From positions 84,074,001 to 84,138,000 of the forward strand of contig NC_072895.1 of assembly GCF_027943255.1 (NCBI RefSeq): DNA of 64,000 nt, written 5' to 3'. The notes under the pieces are model-generated. The model had not been told where the DNA came from and did no database searches. It saw only the letters and a program-made list of their open reading frames with translations. Shown one piece after another: positions 11,537 through 22,429 of this stretch. The first letter of the stretch is position 1. Each line of letters begins with the position of its first letter. The position numbers were made by a program, and so were the translations under genes. Source of the DNA: Anastrepha obliqua. Taxonomy: Eukaryota; Arthropoda; Insecta; Diptera; Tephritidae.

Positions 11537-13066
11537 ATGGGCAAACAGATAGTGAAACAAATTATAAATCAAATAAATAACGACGACACAAAGTATTATT
11601 CAATTGTGATGGATTCAACTCCAGATCTGTCTCACAATGACCAACTTGCTATTGTATTACGATACTGTTTTCAGGGAAATGGGTACGAGAGATATGTCTC
11701 ATTCATCAAAATTAGTAGTCATACTGGTTTACACTTATTTAATATTATACAAGACTTTTTAGAAAAAAATGGGCTGGTACTGGATAACTGTAGGGGATAG
11801 TCTTATGATAACGCAGCCAATATGTCGGGTCAGTACAAAGGTGTCCAAGTATTAATTAAACAAAAAAATAAAAGTGCGGATTATGTACCATGTGCTGCAC
11901 ATTCCCTTAACCTAGTTGGTGAAGAATGTGTTAAAGTTGTAACCGAAATTGCAAATTTTTTTGGCGTGGTGCAAAAAATATATGTTTACTTTTCATCTTC
12001 AACCCACAGGTGGGAATTGTTCCATCGTGAAATGCAACTAAAATTTAGGTTAAAAAGTTTAAGCCAAACCAGATGGTCTTGTCATTATGAGGCTGTCAAA
12101 GCTTTAAAAAATCATTATTCTGAAATTATGAAAATTTTAAAAACTTTTAACGAAAATGAGGATGAGAAAGCTGATTTCAGAAAAGCGGCACGAAGTTTAT
12201 TTAATAAACTGGCGAAACTCTCATTTTCAATTTTGATCACATATTGCGAAGAAATTTTGGAGAGGTTTCATGTAGTAAATAAAAAAATACAGAGCCCTGG
12301 CTTAAATATTTGCGAAGCCACTAAATTAATTGTTTCGTTAAAAGACTTCGTGTACAACATACGACAGCATTCGGATCAGAAGCTAAAAGAGTACGAATGG
12401 AAAGCTAAAAAATTAAGTACTAGTGTGGAAACAAATTACAGCGACGTTTAAAAGAGACAAATTACTTCAAAATTTGCGGATAAGTCTACTGCTAAAGTCT
12501 CAGTGCGCGGCGCAGAAAAATTTAAAAGAGACACGCTAAACGTTGCATTGGATAAGCTGATTATGGATTTAAATGAAAGGGGTCAAGTCTATGAGACAAC
12601 CAGCAAAAAATTTAATTTTTTAATGGATTTGCAGAATAAAAACCAGGAAAGCGTGGATCTGGAAAGTGTACGCAATATTGTAAAATATTATTCAGATGAC
12701 GTAGATGAAAATTTAGTAAATTAATGCATTCAATTAAAATCATATTTACTACAATCTAAATCAGACTGCTACACCTCTTGCAGTGAAATTTATAAGCTTA
12801 TCTATGAAAGGGAACTCGTTGGTGTATTTCCTAATTGTTACACCATCTTAAAAAATTTTTTGACGTTGCCCTTCACCAGCTGCGAAGCGGAGCGCTCTTT
12901 CTCCAGGATGTCATATATTGAAAATAAGTATAGGACAACAATGTCGAACGATCGACTTAATCATTTATCTCTTCTTTCGATAAATTGTGATCTAAAAAAG
13001 GATTTATCAGTTGATGAGCAAATAATGGAATTCACTGCACGAAAATGCAGAAAGATTGATTTGTAA
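11537..13066 (+). pseudogene. hAT transposase (ZMYM/DUF4371-like), broken
   Basis: Three main frames join logically. 11537-11800 gives YSIVMDSTPDLSHNDQLA, with the first acidic residue of the RNase H-like core, and ends at a TAG. 11822-12451 gives NAANMSGQYKGVQ, the typical CAAHSLNLVG, then TRWSCHYEAVK. 12503-12724 and 12860-13066 give the C-terminal dimerisation block LPFTSCEAERSFSRM and NDRLNHLSLLSI. This layout matches DUF4371/hAT C-terminal proteins of the zinc-finger MYM-like group. The N-terminal zinc finger is missing; the nested MITE and flanking loss removed that region. In-frame stops near 11799, 12449 and 12722 mark it as dead. Confidence 0.92.
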
Positions 13067-13224
13067 CTTAATATTCTTTATTGTCATATTTGTTTTGATA
13101 AATAAATGTTTTTATAAGATGATTTTTTTCTGATAACTATATACTGCATCACCATAGAAAACAGGGCCCCCGAGTAACATTAGCCCAGGGCCCCACAATG
13201 TCACGATCCGCCCCTGGGTTTAAG

Positions 13225-13803
13225 GTCCACAAAAATAGGTGGTTAGTGTCTTACGGAGTACCTGCATGTGCCGAACATATATTGAGTACTCGTATATGAG
13301 GGTTTATTCCCGAGAGGTAGAAGTTTAACTTTATACAGTATTGAAACAGCGCTCCGTCCAATACACTATTGCGATAGGGACAGCAAGTTGATTACAAATA
13401 AAGTTTTGTTTCGCACACATAGAATTCGTCGAATTTAAAACTTGTTAAAAAATATTTAAAAAAAATAAGTGTGGATCTCATCTGTCGGAATAAATAAATA
13501 ATGATATCTCGTTAATACGGACAGCCAGTTAGCCTACGCCCCATGCTGATTATTGAAGTGCCCGGATTATGGATGATGTATGGCAGTATAAAAATTAACT
13601 GCATATTTTTGAGAAATCAATTTTTGGAGCAATTTGGCTTTCATTAAATTTTATGAAATACAAAAAGAAACGAAACAAACAAAATAAAAATTAATTCATT
13701 TACGATTTTTTATAATGATATGAAAGCTTACGTATTGCCTGCAAATTAGTGGAACTGTAGCTGAAGATGTGACTTAGATTCCATACACATATAAGTACAA
13801 AGT
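13225..13803. other. AT-rich stretch, no gene
   Basis: No coding or element signal. It ends with the left target-site duplication of the RTE fragment, GGACATCAAGG at 13804-13814. Confidence 0.5.
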
Positions 13804-13814
13804 GGACATCAAGG

Positions 13815-14346
13815 GGGGATTAAGTAGGCAATTGAGCAGTAAAGTCCTCTCTCGACGAACAAAACTAACACTCTACAAGACTCTCATCATGCCCGTCCTA
13901 ACGTATGGCGCAGAAGCTTGGACGATGACAACATCCGATGAAGTGACGCTTGGAGTGTTCCAGAGAAAGATTCTGCGTAAGATTTTTGGACCTTTGCACG
14001 TTGGCAATGGCGAATATCGCAGGCGATGGAACGATGAGCTGTATGAGCTTTACGGCGACATAGACATAGCGCAGCGAATAAAGATCCAGCGGCTTCGTTG
14101 GCTGGGTCATGTCGTCCGAATGGATACAAACGCTCCGGCTTTAAAAGTATTCGATGCGATACCAGCTGGTGGTAGCAGAGGAAGAGGAAGGCCTCCTCTG
14201 CGTTGGAAAGATCAGGTGGAGAAGGACTTGGCTTCACTTGGTGTGTCCAACTGGCGCCGGTTAGCACGAGAAAGAAACGACTGGCGCGCTTTGTTAAACT
14301 CGGCCAAAATCGCGTAAGCGGTTATCGCGCCAATTAAGAAGAAGAA
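13815..14346 (+). mobile_element. 5'-truncated RTE-clade LINE copy
   Basis: This insert equals the last about 0.5 kb of the full-length RTE element at 22430-25579, including its end GCGGTTATCGCGCCAATTAA and a (GAA)n tail. The 11-bp target-site duplication GGACATCAAGG occurs at 13804-13814 and 14347-14357. The frame 13815-14317 encodes the 165-residue C-terminal region (MPVLTYGAEAWTM, RLRWLGHVVRM) with no stop, so the copy is young, but it lacks endonuclease and RT. The 5' truncation is what incomplete target-primed reverse transcription leaves. Confidence 0.93.
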
Positions 14347-14612
14347 GGACATCAAGGCGGCCACCACAAATTGGAAGAGAGAGTCGGACAAACTACTAAG
14401 CAACAATGTACACGGCATTTCTATGGATTCAGCTCAGGTATCTTGCTATTGTCGGTTTTTTTTATTATGTAGAACTTGTCATTGAGAACACGCAAACTTT
14501 ATTATATATTATATAAAAGCTGATTACGTGATATTGCCACACATTTTTTTATTTGTTGTTGTTGTTTTTTTTAGGAGTTGGGGAACTTAAAATGATTATA
14601 TTTATAATATAT

Positions 14613-14693
14613 AATTGGCACTTACACCCTTGCTGGGTGTTTGGCCGAGCTCTCCCTCCTCCTATTTGTTGAGTGCGCCTTAATGCTGTTTCA
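14613..14693 (-). repeat. SINE 3'-end fragment
   Basis: On the minus strand the fragment reads GCGCACTCAACAAATAGGAG, then GAGCTCGGCCAAACACCC and ends GGGTGTAAGTGCCAATT. The same 3' module is present at 41545-41698 (plus) and, shorter, at 56369-56404 (minus). From recollection it is the tail of a tRNA-derived tephritid SINE. Here the tRNA-like head is absent. Confidence 0.6.
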
Positions 14694-14699
14694 AAATCA

Positions 14700-16555
14700 T
14701 AATACAAAACAGAAATATTATCGGAATGAATATTTTGTATTACAATAAAAAGCAAAAAAACTACATTTGGAGGCATTTTTATAATTCGGACTTTCACAAT
14801 TTAACATGCGGCACTTCATTTTTATTAGCTTGATTAATATAAAAATAAAAAATCTTAAAATTACAATATTACCAAACCATTCCCTCATTTCGAAACAAGT
14901 AATTTCTCTTCCTTGTTTTGTTTTTATTTTTGGGTTGCTTTCAAGTGATGATGTTTATCAAAATCGAGCAAAATTAAGTAGTGGTTTTCGCAAGTCCTAT
15001 ATGAGGTAAGAGCCACAGTTAGTCTCACAATTTTGCTTCAGATGGTCACATCTTCCCCTTCGATCGCTCTCTTACAATCTCAATTTCCGTTACCCTCTCT
15101 CCCTCTCACCCTCCTTTTCTCTCACCACAATTTCGTTCTCACTCTTGATTGAGCGGTTTTATGCATTCCAGTATGCCTCCTGTCGTATGCGTTAAAATAC
15201 GCACAGCTTAATTTTATTCAAAAATCATTTAACCTTCCCTTTATTCAATATTATAATTAAAGAAAAAATAAATTGTACTTTAGAAGTTTATTGCAACTTA
15301 CCTTTCTTGTTTAAAACATTTCTCTCTTTTTTAGATTCGGCTCTTTATGAACTTATGGCTTCTTGTAATTTTTTCTTTCAGCTGTGTTTTAGCTATATAG
15401 CCGTCTTTTTGAAGGCATTCTGAAAAAGAGAAAAAAAAAATTACCTGTAAACTTTTAGGCTTCTAGTCGAACGGGGAATAAGCAGCCAAAGTGGGCATGT
15501 CTCGCAACGCGCATAGTCACAGTTGTAAACAACCGGAAAAAAAGGGAAGGCAAACCACTATTCGAGAGTGTAGAACAACCCTCTGGGTTGGACGCCAACA
15601 ACCTAATAAGGATCTTAAACCGCACAGACTGGTTAAACAAGTTGGTAGCGAGGATGTGGCAACAAAATGGTGCGGAAACGCTAGTAGGATTCTAGATGTA
15701 TCATCACTTTAAACAACCAACCAACTCAAACTTATAGTTCCAAAAAATTATTTCAAATCTAATCCAGTATAACTGCATTGATATTTTTTAGTCCTTCATG
15801 CCTTTTACCCCGTCAGGAATTATAGTTTCCATTAATTAATTTACTAGGTTATTTAATTATTCAGTTTTTTTTTTTTTTAATGTCTTCGATTTCACAACAC
15901 ACGTTTTCTTTGGCTTCTTTTAGGAAAATATAAATTAAAGCACGCAAACGAGAAAAATTAAAAAATGTTGTACAACTTATGCAAACAAAATTTACAGTTA
16001 TATTATCTAGCGCAGTCCAAACAACATGCGCAAAAATCACCAGTTCGCTGGCTCACACGGCCGAAAAGTCACACATCATTAAATTTCCGACTGGGCATCT
16101 AAAAACGTCCATTAGTGGAAGGTGAATGGCCGCAGATACATTGGTAGTGTATTTTTTTTCTTTCTGAAATTAATTAAAATAAAAGTTGTGTTCATTATAA
16201 TGAAATATATTGATTCCTTAATGTGGTTGTGGTAAACTACTGCTTATCAATAAATTATTTTGGGTGCTTAGGGTTCAAGATCAAACGAAGAGAGAATGGA
16301 GGAAGTAAAAAGTTGAGTTGCACTTGAGGGTAATAGTTTTTCGCTTGACTCACATTTCTCACTTCAATTGTAAAACTGTCAAATCTCATCTGATGTCACT
16401 CAAAGTGGACAACTTTAGTCCGATTATATTCTAAGGTGAAAAGCTTTGTAAGTCTGACCTAAGGCTGAGTGGATCTTAACAGTAATGGATTTAAACCTGG
16501 TACTATTGACAAGATATTCATAATACCACCGTAAAATACCTGAGAGAAACAATTA
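14700..16555. other. No gene recognised; one unusual non-AT block
   Basis: Mostly AT-rich non-coding DNA with CT-rich tracts near 15050-15130. A block at about 15470-15715 is less AT-rich and has an open plus-strand frame (15491-15712, including RPHRLVKQVG-like text), possibly the 3' end of an unidentified retroelement; I could not match it. Confidence 0.35.
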
Positions 16556-16634
16556 AAGAAATGCTAAATTGTGTGAATAAATAAATAATTTTTGAAAAAA
16601 CACAAAATTCGCGATTCTTTTTGAACACACCTCG
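16556..16634 (+). repeat. Solo mariner 3' end
   Basis: The fragment ends TTTTTGAACACACCTCG followed by TA (16635-16636). Its complement, CGAGGTGTGTTCAAAAA, is identical to the 5' terminus of the mariner at 58205. Only the end of the element is present, with no transposase sequence. Confidence 0.6.
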
Positions 16635-16746
16635 TATACCCATGCACATTTTAGTAAAATTTAATTTGGCTGTTAATTTTTAGAATCAAACGAGCTCAGA
16701 GGCAAATAAGAGTTATTGCTTGTAACATTAGACGGGCGAACGGGAG

Positions 16747-17876
16747 TTTATTTATTTATTTATTACTATATAGTCTGTGAACAGAAGCTTCTTACAGACC
16801 AACTACAACGAAAATTGGAATAGCTATCGGACATAATTTAATTACCTAAAAAATAGAAAATAAAGTCAATAAAAATACACTTTTCGAAGATGAAAAATCT
16901 ACTGTAGTTGTTTAGAATTCGAGTTTAAATTCAATTCACTTAAGAAGAAGAAGTACGGGAATACTCAGTTTTAGATTTAGCATCATAGAAAGGTGAAGAG
17001 CTACGAAGATTACACTGAGGCATTTTGAAATTAATTCTTTCTCAATAAAAGCAGTTAAACTGCCATTGATATAATAAGAGCTTTAGTTTTAATTTAAACG
17101 AAATGAGAATTTTTTTTTTTTTTGTGGGGGCAACTAGCAAGTAAAGTACTCAACATTACGTCTGTTGTTTTGCACTTGGGTTCCCTTTTAAATTTTTGTT
17201 AAATCTATCCGATCTCCGAAGAAATCTGAGTAGATCCTGTGGTGTCAAGAAGTGAAGATGGTTGCTTCTAACCACATCAGCGCCCAAAGGCAAAAGGCTG
17301 TCAGTACTTTGGATGTCTTTCTTTCAATGTGTGATGTAGTCCCTCCTATCGATGGCTAGCTCTACCTCTACCTCTAAATCACTAGACGATATAGGTGGAG
17401 TTCAGGTGTCTTATAATGATGCACGAAACCATAGTCTCTGAAGAGCATCCGCATCTCTAAAGTCGTCTTGAAACTACTCAATCGTCACGATTACAACAGC
17501 TTTTACATTTAAAATTTACCTCTGTAATATCTGAACGTCAATTTTTCACCTATGCCGTCCGCCTTAAGCTCAAGCTCAGCACTACATAAATATTGTACTA
17601 TCACAGTAAAGGATAATTTGTACTATTTAATCATTTTTCCCTACTCTACTTCGGTAAATTCTTCTATTACTCTTAGTGTATACTTTTCTTCAAATCTCAC
17701 TCTTACCCTTCATCAATAATGCAATTTAATTTTAATTTAAAACATTTTAGATGTTAAGTTAAAATTGTATTATGTTTTTTAATTTTGTACGCAATTACTT
17801 GTAATATCATTAGGATCTAAAACTGAAATATAACCCGTCGTTGTTGTGTTAAACTAAATAAATAAATAAATAAAAA
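16747..17876. repeat. Two oppositely oriented LINE-type 3' tails
   Basis: A (TTTA)n tract at 16747-16765 looks like the tail of a minus-strand retroelement, and an (AAAT)n tract at 17852-17874, preceded by ACCCGTCGTTGTTGTGTTAA, like the tail of a plus-strand one. The DNA between has no recognisable coding frame. The tetranucleotide tails suggest Jockey/I-type LINE 3' ends or a related SINE; the assignment is weak. Confidence 0.35.
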
Positions 17877-17879
17877 ATA

Positions 17880-20330
17880 TAGCTCCTCACCTCATTCAAA
17901 TTCGACATAAAACTTATTGAGATCGGATAAAACAACGCCCACCCTTCATGTATTACAACCTATAACTTTCATTGTTCGCGAATTTTTTTTTTATTTAAAA
18001 AGCGTGCAGCCAGCCCAAATAAAATTTTACTAAAATGTGCGCGGGTATATAAAGTTCAGGTCAGGACCGAATTTAAACTTTTTGTTCTACGCATTGTTAC
18101 CAAATATTTTTTTCTTCCCACCAATATTGTTTTTACTAGAGTTGTCCGTTTTTTTGTTTTTATTCTACTTCTTCTTCCTTTTGCATTCGCTGAGCAGCTA
18201 ATTTGTTCTGTGTTGTTGTTGTGGTTGTTATAACGCTTTAATAATTAAATGTTCTATCCTCCTTTAAACCTGTTAGTCCAAAATTTAGGGATTTAACTTT
18301 TAACTAAATTTTGTACATTTTTTCCTTTTTTCTTTTGCTTAAGCTCTTAGCCCCTCACTCCTTGTCAAGATTTTCATAAGTTAAACTATGACGAATGCAA
18401 TCGCATACCACGCCAATCGTCACCCACTATGTCATATCATAGTTTGCCCTGACCCATCCAGTGACATTCTACCCGTAGCAGGTGTAAATTATTCATATTC
18501 AGAATAATTAAGCAATTCATTTGTTGTTCAACAACTGTTGCCACATGGCTTTTAGGTTATCGGTGAATGCAATGTGTATGAATGTATGTGCAAATTGGCT
18601 TTGGCTGCCACATGTGGCATGTAGCATACTCGTGCGGCTGTAACAGTAGTGGTGTAATGTGTGCACTATAAAGCGTTTATGTGTGTACGCACTGAGATAC
18701 TGAGTTCGGTTTATGGCCATCTGAGCTGCATTTGCATTAAGTAGACAAGGATATTCTCAGATTTTGCAAATACCAATGCTTTACATAAAGCCAACAGCAA
18801 TTAAATCTCATTCTTCTCTTCTCGCCCATCTACTCTACTCAATTGTATTTGGTTGAGGCTGCAGATACGTTTGTTTTGATACTCCATCCTTTAGAAACTT
18901 GAAATTCTATTGGCCGCAGTTCATTTTTGAGCAACAACAAGCAATGAAAATGAATGCATTCGCAATGCAATCGCTTAAAACCGCCAAAATTTAGTGACTG
19001 GTAGCACCCATTTTGGCGCACACCAACTGCATATAAGACCAGTTGAAAATGCGCGTATCAAATATTCTGTAGCAGCACTGAAAAATTATGCCTAGAAAAT
19101 TTCAAACAGTCCGCTGTAGCTGTGTGCAAATCTCCGTAACCAACTGGCAATGGCCCCCACAACATTTCATCATCATTGGGTGCAACTACAACAAAATTGG
19201 TGAAAACTATCGTTACATCATTGCAATCCAGCAACAACACAAAATCGAATTGCAAATAAAATCGACATTTTCGGTGTAAATTGGAAAACCGCAGAGAAAC
19301 ATGAAATGTTACCACCGATAATTTTTCTGCTGTTGCCCCAAACGGTAGAGCCAATGGACGGCTAAAGAAATCCCTTCGTCACGTACATGAATGCGTTGCA
19401 GAGATTGAGACGGCCTGGGGCGCCACTGCCGCGCTTTTGGGAAAACACAGGCCCAAATAAACACGGTCATGGTATTCACGCATTTCCCATTTACACATCG
19501 TGGACTTGCGCTAGAAGCAACATTGCAGTAAAGAGAAGTGGCTTATATGCAAGTAAGCAAAACTAACCTAAACGGACACATTACTGATTCTCATTCTATG
19601 CTCACACAATACTTCCAACCGTCAATCTGATAAAAAGTGGCAATATTGTCCGCTGTAGGGAAGAGCACTCGAGAACGCCACTTGAACAGACTTCCAGACT
19701 TCTTCAATTCCTGGTCTAGACGGACTTCCCAATAAAGTGCACAAACTAGCTTTTTGTTGATGTGGGAAGCGCACTCTCTAGTTCTATTTCCCAAGCGCGG
19801 CAAACCCCTCTCTCTGAGCCATCTAGTTCTAGGCCTACATGCCTGTTGGGCTTTATAAGTAAAGTTGAAGAGTTATTAATACCCGCTTCGAAACCGCGCA
19901 GATATCTGAAAACTAATTAGACTTCAAGAAGGAAAGGTTCAGACTCCGCGCTGTGAATACAACTGCAAGGTTGGCAAAAGAGGCAACAAGTGCACTTGAT
20001 GGTTGGAAGTCACTAAAGAATGTTGAGTAATCTGAGTAATTGGAATTACAAATGAAGAAAACAATATTCCCACAATAAGGATTACATTCATCTGAATGCT
20101 CATTGAGTGTTTGGAAGTTTTTTAGCATTTTTTCTTCTTATTTTTGCATTGAATATGTTGAATTTATATTTCCTTTGAGTGAATTTTGAATAAAAAAAAT
20201 AATGAACGCCAATCAAAACATGGAAAATTGTGTGAAATCTTAATATCTAGGAACTTTCCACACGAAGATAGATGGTCAACTTCAAAGTTGACCTAAAAAT
20301 CTATCCTTTTGTTAAACTAATACTATGATA
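17880..20330. other. No gene recognised
   Basis: About 2.4 kb with no supportable gene or element boundary. Small ORFs (for example 19058-19354 and 19591-19803, both minus) carry no known domain. Confidence 0.45.
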
Positions 20331-20369
20331 GGACTATGAATAAGTGAATATGAATGAATACTAGGACTA

Positions 20370-21626
20370 TGAATAAGTTCGTGCGGGTTTTTTTCGAAAT
20401 TTGAAACTTTATTGACGTAAAATGGTTACAAATTTAATATTCAAAGTATTGTCCATCGCTTACTACTACTTTTTCCCATCTTTCTGGCAATTCACGGATT
20501 CCCTTTGTGAAAAATTCGGTCGGTTTTGCCGCAATCCACGAATCGATCCATTTTTTGACTTCATCGTAATTACGGAAGTGCTGGTCAGCCAGGCCATGTT
20601 GCATCGATCGGAAGAGATAGTAATCGGATGGCGCAAGGTCTGGACTATACGGCGGGTGGGGTAGGACATCCCATTTGAGCGTTTCTAAGTATGTTTTGAC
20701 CACTTGTGCAACATGTGGCCGAGCATTGTCATGTTGCAAAATAACTTTGTCGTGTCTATCGGCGTATTGCGGCCGTTTTTCTCGCAGTGCTCGGCTCAAA
20801 CGCATCAATTGTCGTCGGTAGACATCCCCCGTAATCGTTTCATTCGGTTTCAGTAGCTCATAATACACAACACCCAGCTGGTCCCACCAGATACACAGCA
20901 TAACCTTCAGGCCATGAATATTCTGCGCCGACGTCGATGTTGAAGCATGGCCAGGGTATCCATACGTTGCCCGACGTTTTGGATTGTCGTAATGGACCCA
21001 CTTTTCATCGCCAGTCACAATTCGATGCAAAAAACCCTTTCTTTTGTGCCGTTGAAGCAGTTGTTCGCATGCCATAAAACGGCGTTCAACGTCTCTTGGC
21101 TTCAATTCATACGGCACCCAATGGCCTACCTTTCGGATCATTCCCATGGCTTTTAAACGTTTGGAAATGGTTGATTGATCAACTCCCAAAGTTTTTGCAA
21201 CCTCTTCTTGCGTTTGAGCCGGATCTTGATCGAGCAATTCCTCCAATTCGGTATCCATGAACTTTGGCGGCGCACCCTCGCGTTCTTCGTCTTCCAAGCC
21301 AAAATCACCACTTTTAAAGCGTGCAAACCACTTCTGGCACGTTCGCTCAGCTAGAGCATGCTCACCATAAACTTCCACCAAGATACGATGACTTTCGGCT
21401 GCTTTTTTCTTCATATTAAAAAATTCCCCGCAAAAACACATTATTTGGCACGAAATTCGACATTTTCAAGTGTGGTAAAAATATTGTTGTTTACGCTTCA
21501 AATAAAAAACTTATACTGACGTTTGTGCCTTACGACAGTAGCTCTCCAATGAATGTTTGGAAATGTGGATCGATGGAATAATAATCAAGTTACGCCATCT
21601 GTTGTAAAACCGCACGAACTTATTCA
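20370..21626 (-). mobile_element. Mariner element with both ends and TA duplication
   Basis: The left end TGAATAAGTTCGTGCGG and the complement of the right end are identical over 17 bp, each next to TA (20368-20369 and 21627-21628). The length of 1257 bp is normal for mariner. It carries a nearly complete transposase on the minus strand. The empty site would read AGGACTAGTCCT, a palindrome around the target TA. Confidence 0.95.
20434..21441 (-). CDS. Mariner transposase, DD34D, nearly full length
   Basis: This 335-residue frame begins at ATG 21441 and ends TAA-side at 20434. The N-terminal half has the paired helix-turn-helix (ESHRILVEVYGEHALAE; VAKTLGVDQSTISKRLKAMG) and the linker WVPYELKPRDVERR. 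The catalytic triad is present: Asp145 in IVTGDEKWVHYDN, Asp238 in ILQHDNARPH and Asp273 in YSPDLAPSDYYLF, with 34 residues between the last two. The protein cuts out the element and inserts it at TA. A better start, ATG 21463 (MSNFVPNNVFLRG), is out of frame with the rest, so a small indel near 21420-21430 has cost the first residues. I recall the rosa-type mariners as the closest group; this is unverified. Activity is doubtful because of the N-terminal frameshift. Confidence 0.93.
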   Translation of the reverse strand: MCFCGEFFNMKKKAAESHRILVEVYGEHALAERTCQKWFARFKSGDFGLEDEEREGAPPKFMDTELEELLDQDPAQTQEEVAKTLGVDQSTISKRLKAMGMIRKVGHWVPYELKPRDVERRFMACEQLLQRHKRKGFLHRIVTGDEKWVHYDNPKRRATYGYPGHASTSTSAQNIHGLKVMLCIWWDQLGVVYYELLKPNETITGDVYRRQLMRLSRALREKRPQYADRHDKVILQHDNARPHVAQVVKTYLETLKWDVLPHPPYSPDLAPSDYYLFRSMQHGLADQHFRNYDEVKKWIDSWIAAKPTEFFTKGIRELPERWEKVVVSDGQYFEY

Positions 21627-21796
21627 TAGTCCTGCCAAAGTGGCTTTGCTTTGATTAATTTTATTGAAGTAAAAAATAGTCAATAAAAACAAAACATACT
21701 AAATCAAAATATTTGTAGGCAATTATGGCAGAAATTTAATGAAAGAGGGTTTAGAAGAAGCAAAGTCAATACCAATAAATTTGTAAATAATATTAA

Positions 21797-21822
21797 CTAG
21801 TATGTTACCCCCGAAAATCGGG
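21797..21822 (-). other. Helitron 3' terminus: hairpin plus CTAG
   Basis: Read on the minus strand the end is CCCGATTTTCGGGGGTAACA, then TACTAG followed by T. The stem CCCGA/TCGGG with a 3-base loop (21810-21822) sits about 10 bases before the terminal CTAG (21797-21800). A hairpin close to a CTRR end is the hallmark of Helitron termination, and insertion before T is usual. Confidence 0.8.
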
Positions 21823-22429
21823 TGGGCTTTTTCCCCACGGAAAGTAAACAGCATATGTGACACTTTTATATCGTCCCCCTGTGCTCATAGGCTATTATTT
21901 TTTTATTGAATTTTTGGATTCTCCATCGTCGATTTTATATGTGGTCAAAATTTTGTCAAATTCTAGTTCCACAAAGTGGGTCAAAACGTCAGTCAAAAAT
22001 AATAAATATTTACAGACATAACGAGATTTGAGTGAGAGTTACTTTCGACAAAAAGTTTGAAATTCATTTTCACAAAACATCAAAAAATTTATAGGCTATT
22101 TTAATACTAAGGGGACGATATATTAAAAGTTATGATGATTAGAAAAGTGTATATTTTTATTCATATGTAATATGTAAGAACTTATGCATATAACATTTTT
22201 AAATTTTTTCAGTTAAATCAGTAATTTTTTTTTTTAAATTACTTCATTATAATTCAACGTCAAGTTTTCGTTATTGCCCATTTGAACTCGTATATTTTCC
22301 CAGGATCTAACCCGGCTTAACGCAACATAAAGTTGGCCGTGAGCAAAGCAATCCTCCTTTAAATGAAGCCCCACCCTTGATAATGTTTGCCCCTGGGCCT
22401 TATTTATTGTTATGGCGAAGGCTATTATA

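Larger units (their letters stand above)
10719..13216 (+). mobile_element. hAT DNA transposon with 8-bp target-site duplication
   Basis: The element starts CAGTGGCGGATC and ends GATCCGCCCCTG; the end's complement CAGGGGCGGATC matches the start with one mismatch. The 8 bases GGTTTAAG lie immediately outside both ends (10711-10718 and 13217-13224), the expected hAT footprint. Just inside, both ends carry GGGCCC-rich subterminal sequence (AGCCCAGGGCCCC on the left and a direct AGCCCAGGGCCCCAC on the right). The inside holds a broken hAT transposase on the plus strand and a nested MITE (10986-11446). Length is 2498 bp, about 2.0 kb without the MITE. Confidence 0.95.

Noticed and set aside
11143..11544. 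ORFs of 65-115 codons on both strands near 11.3 kb
   Set aside because: They lie in the palindromic MITE, where each arm mirrors the other.
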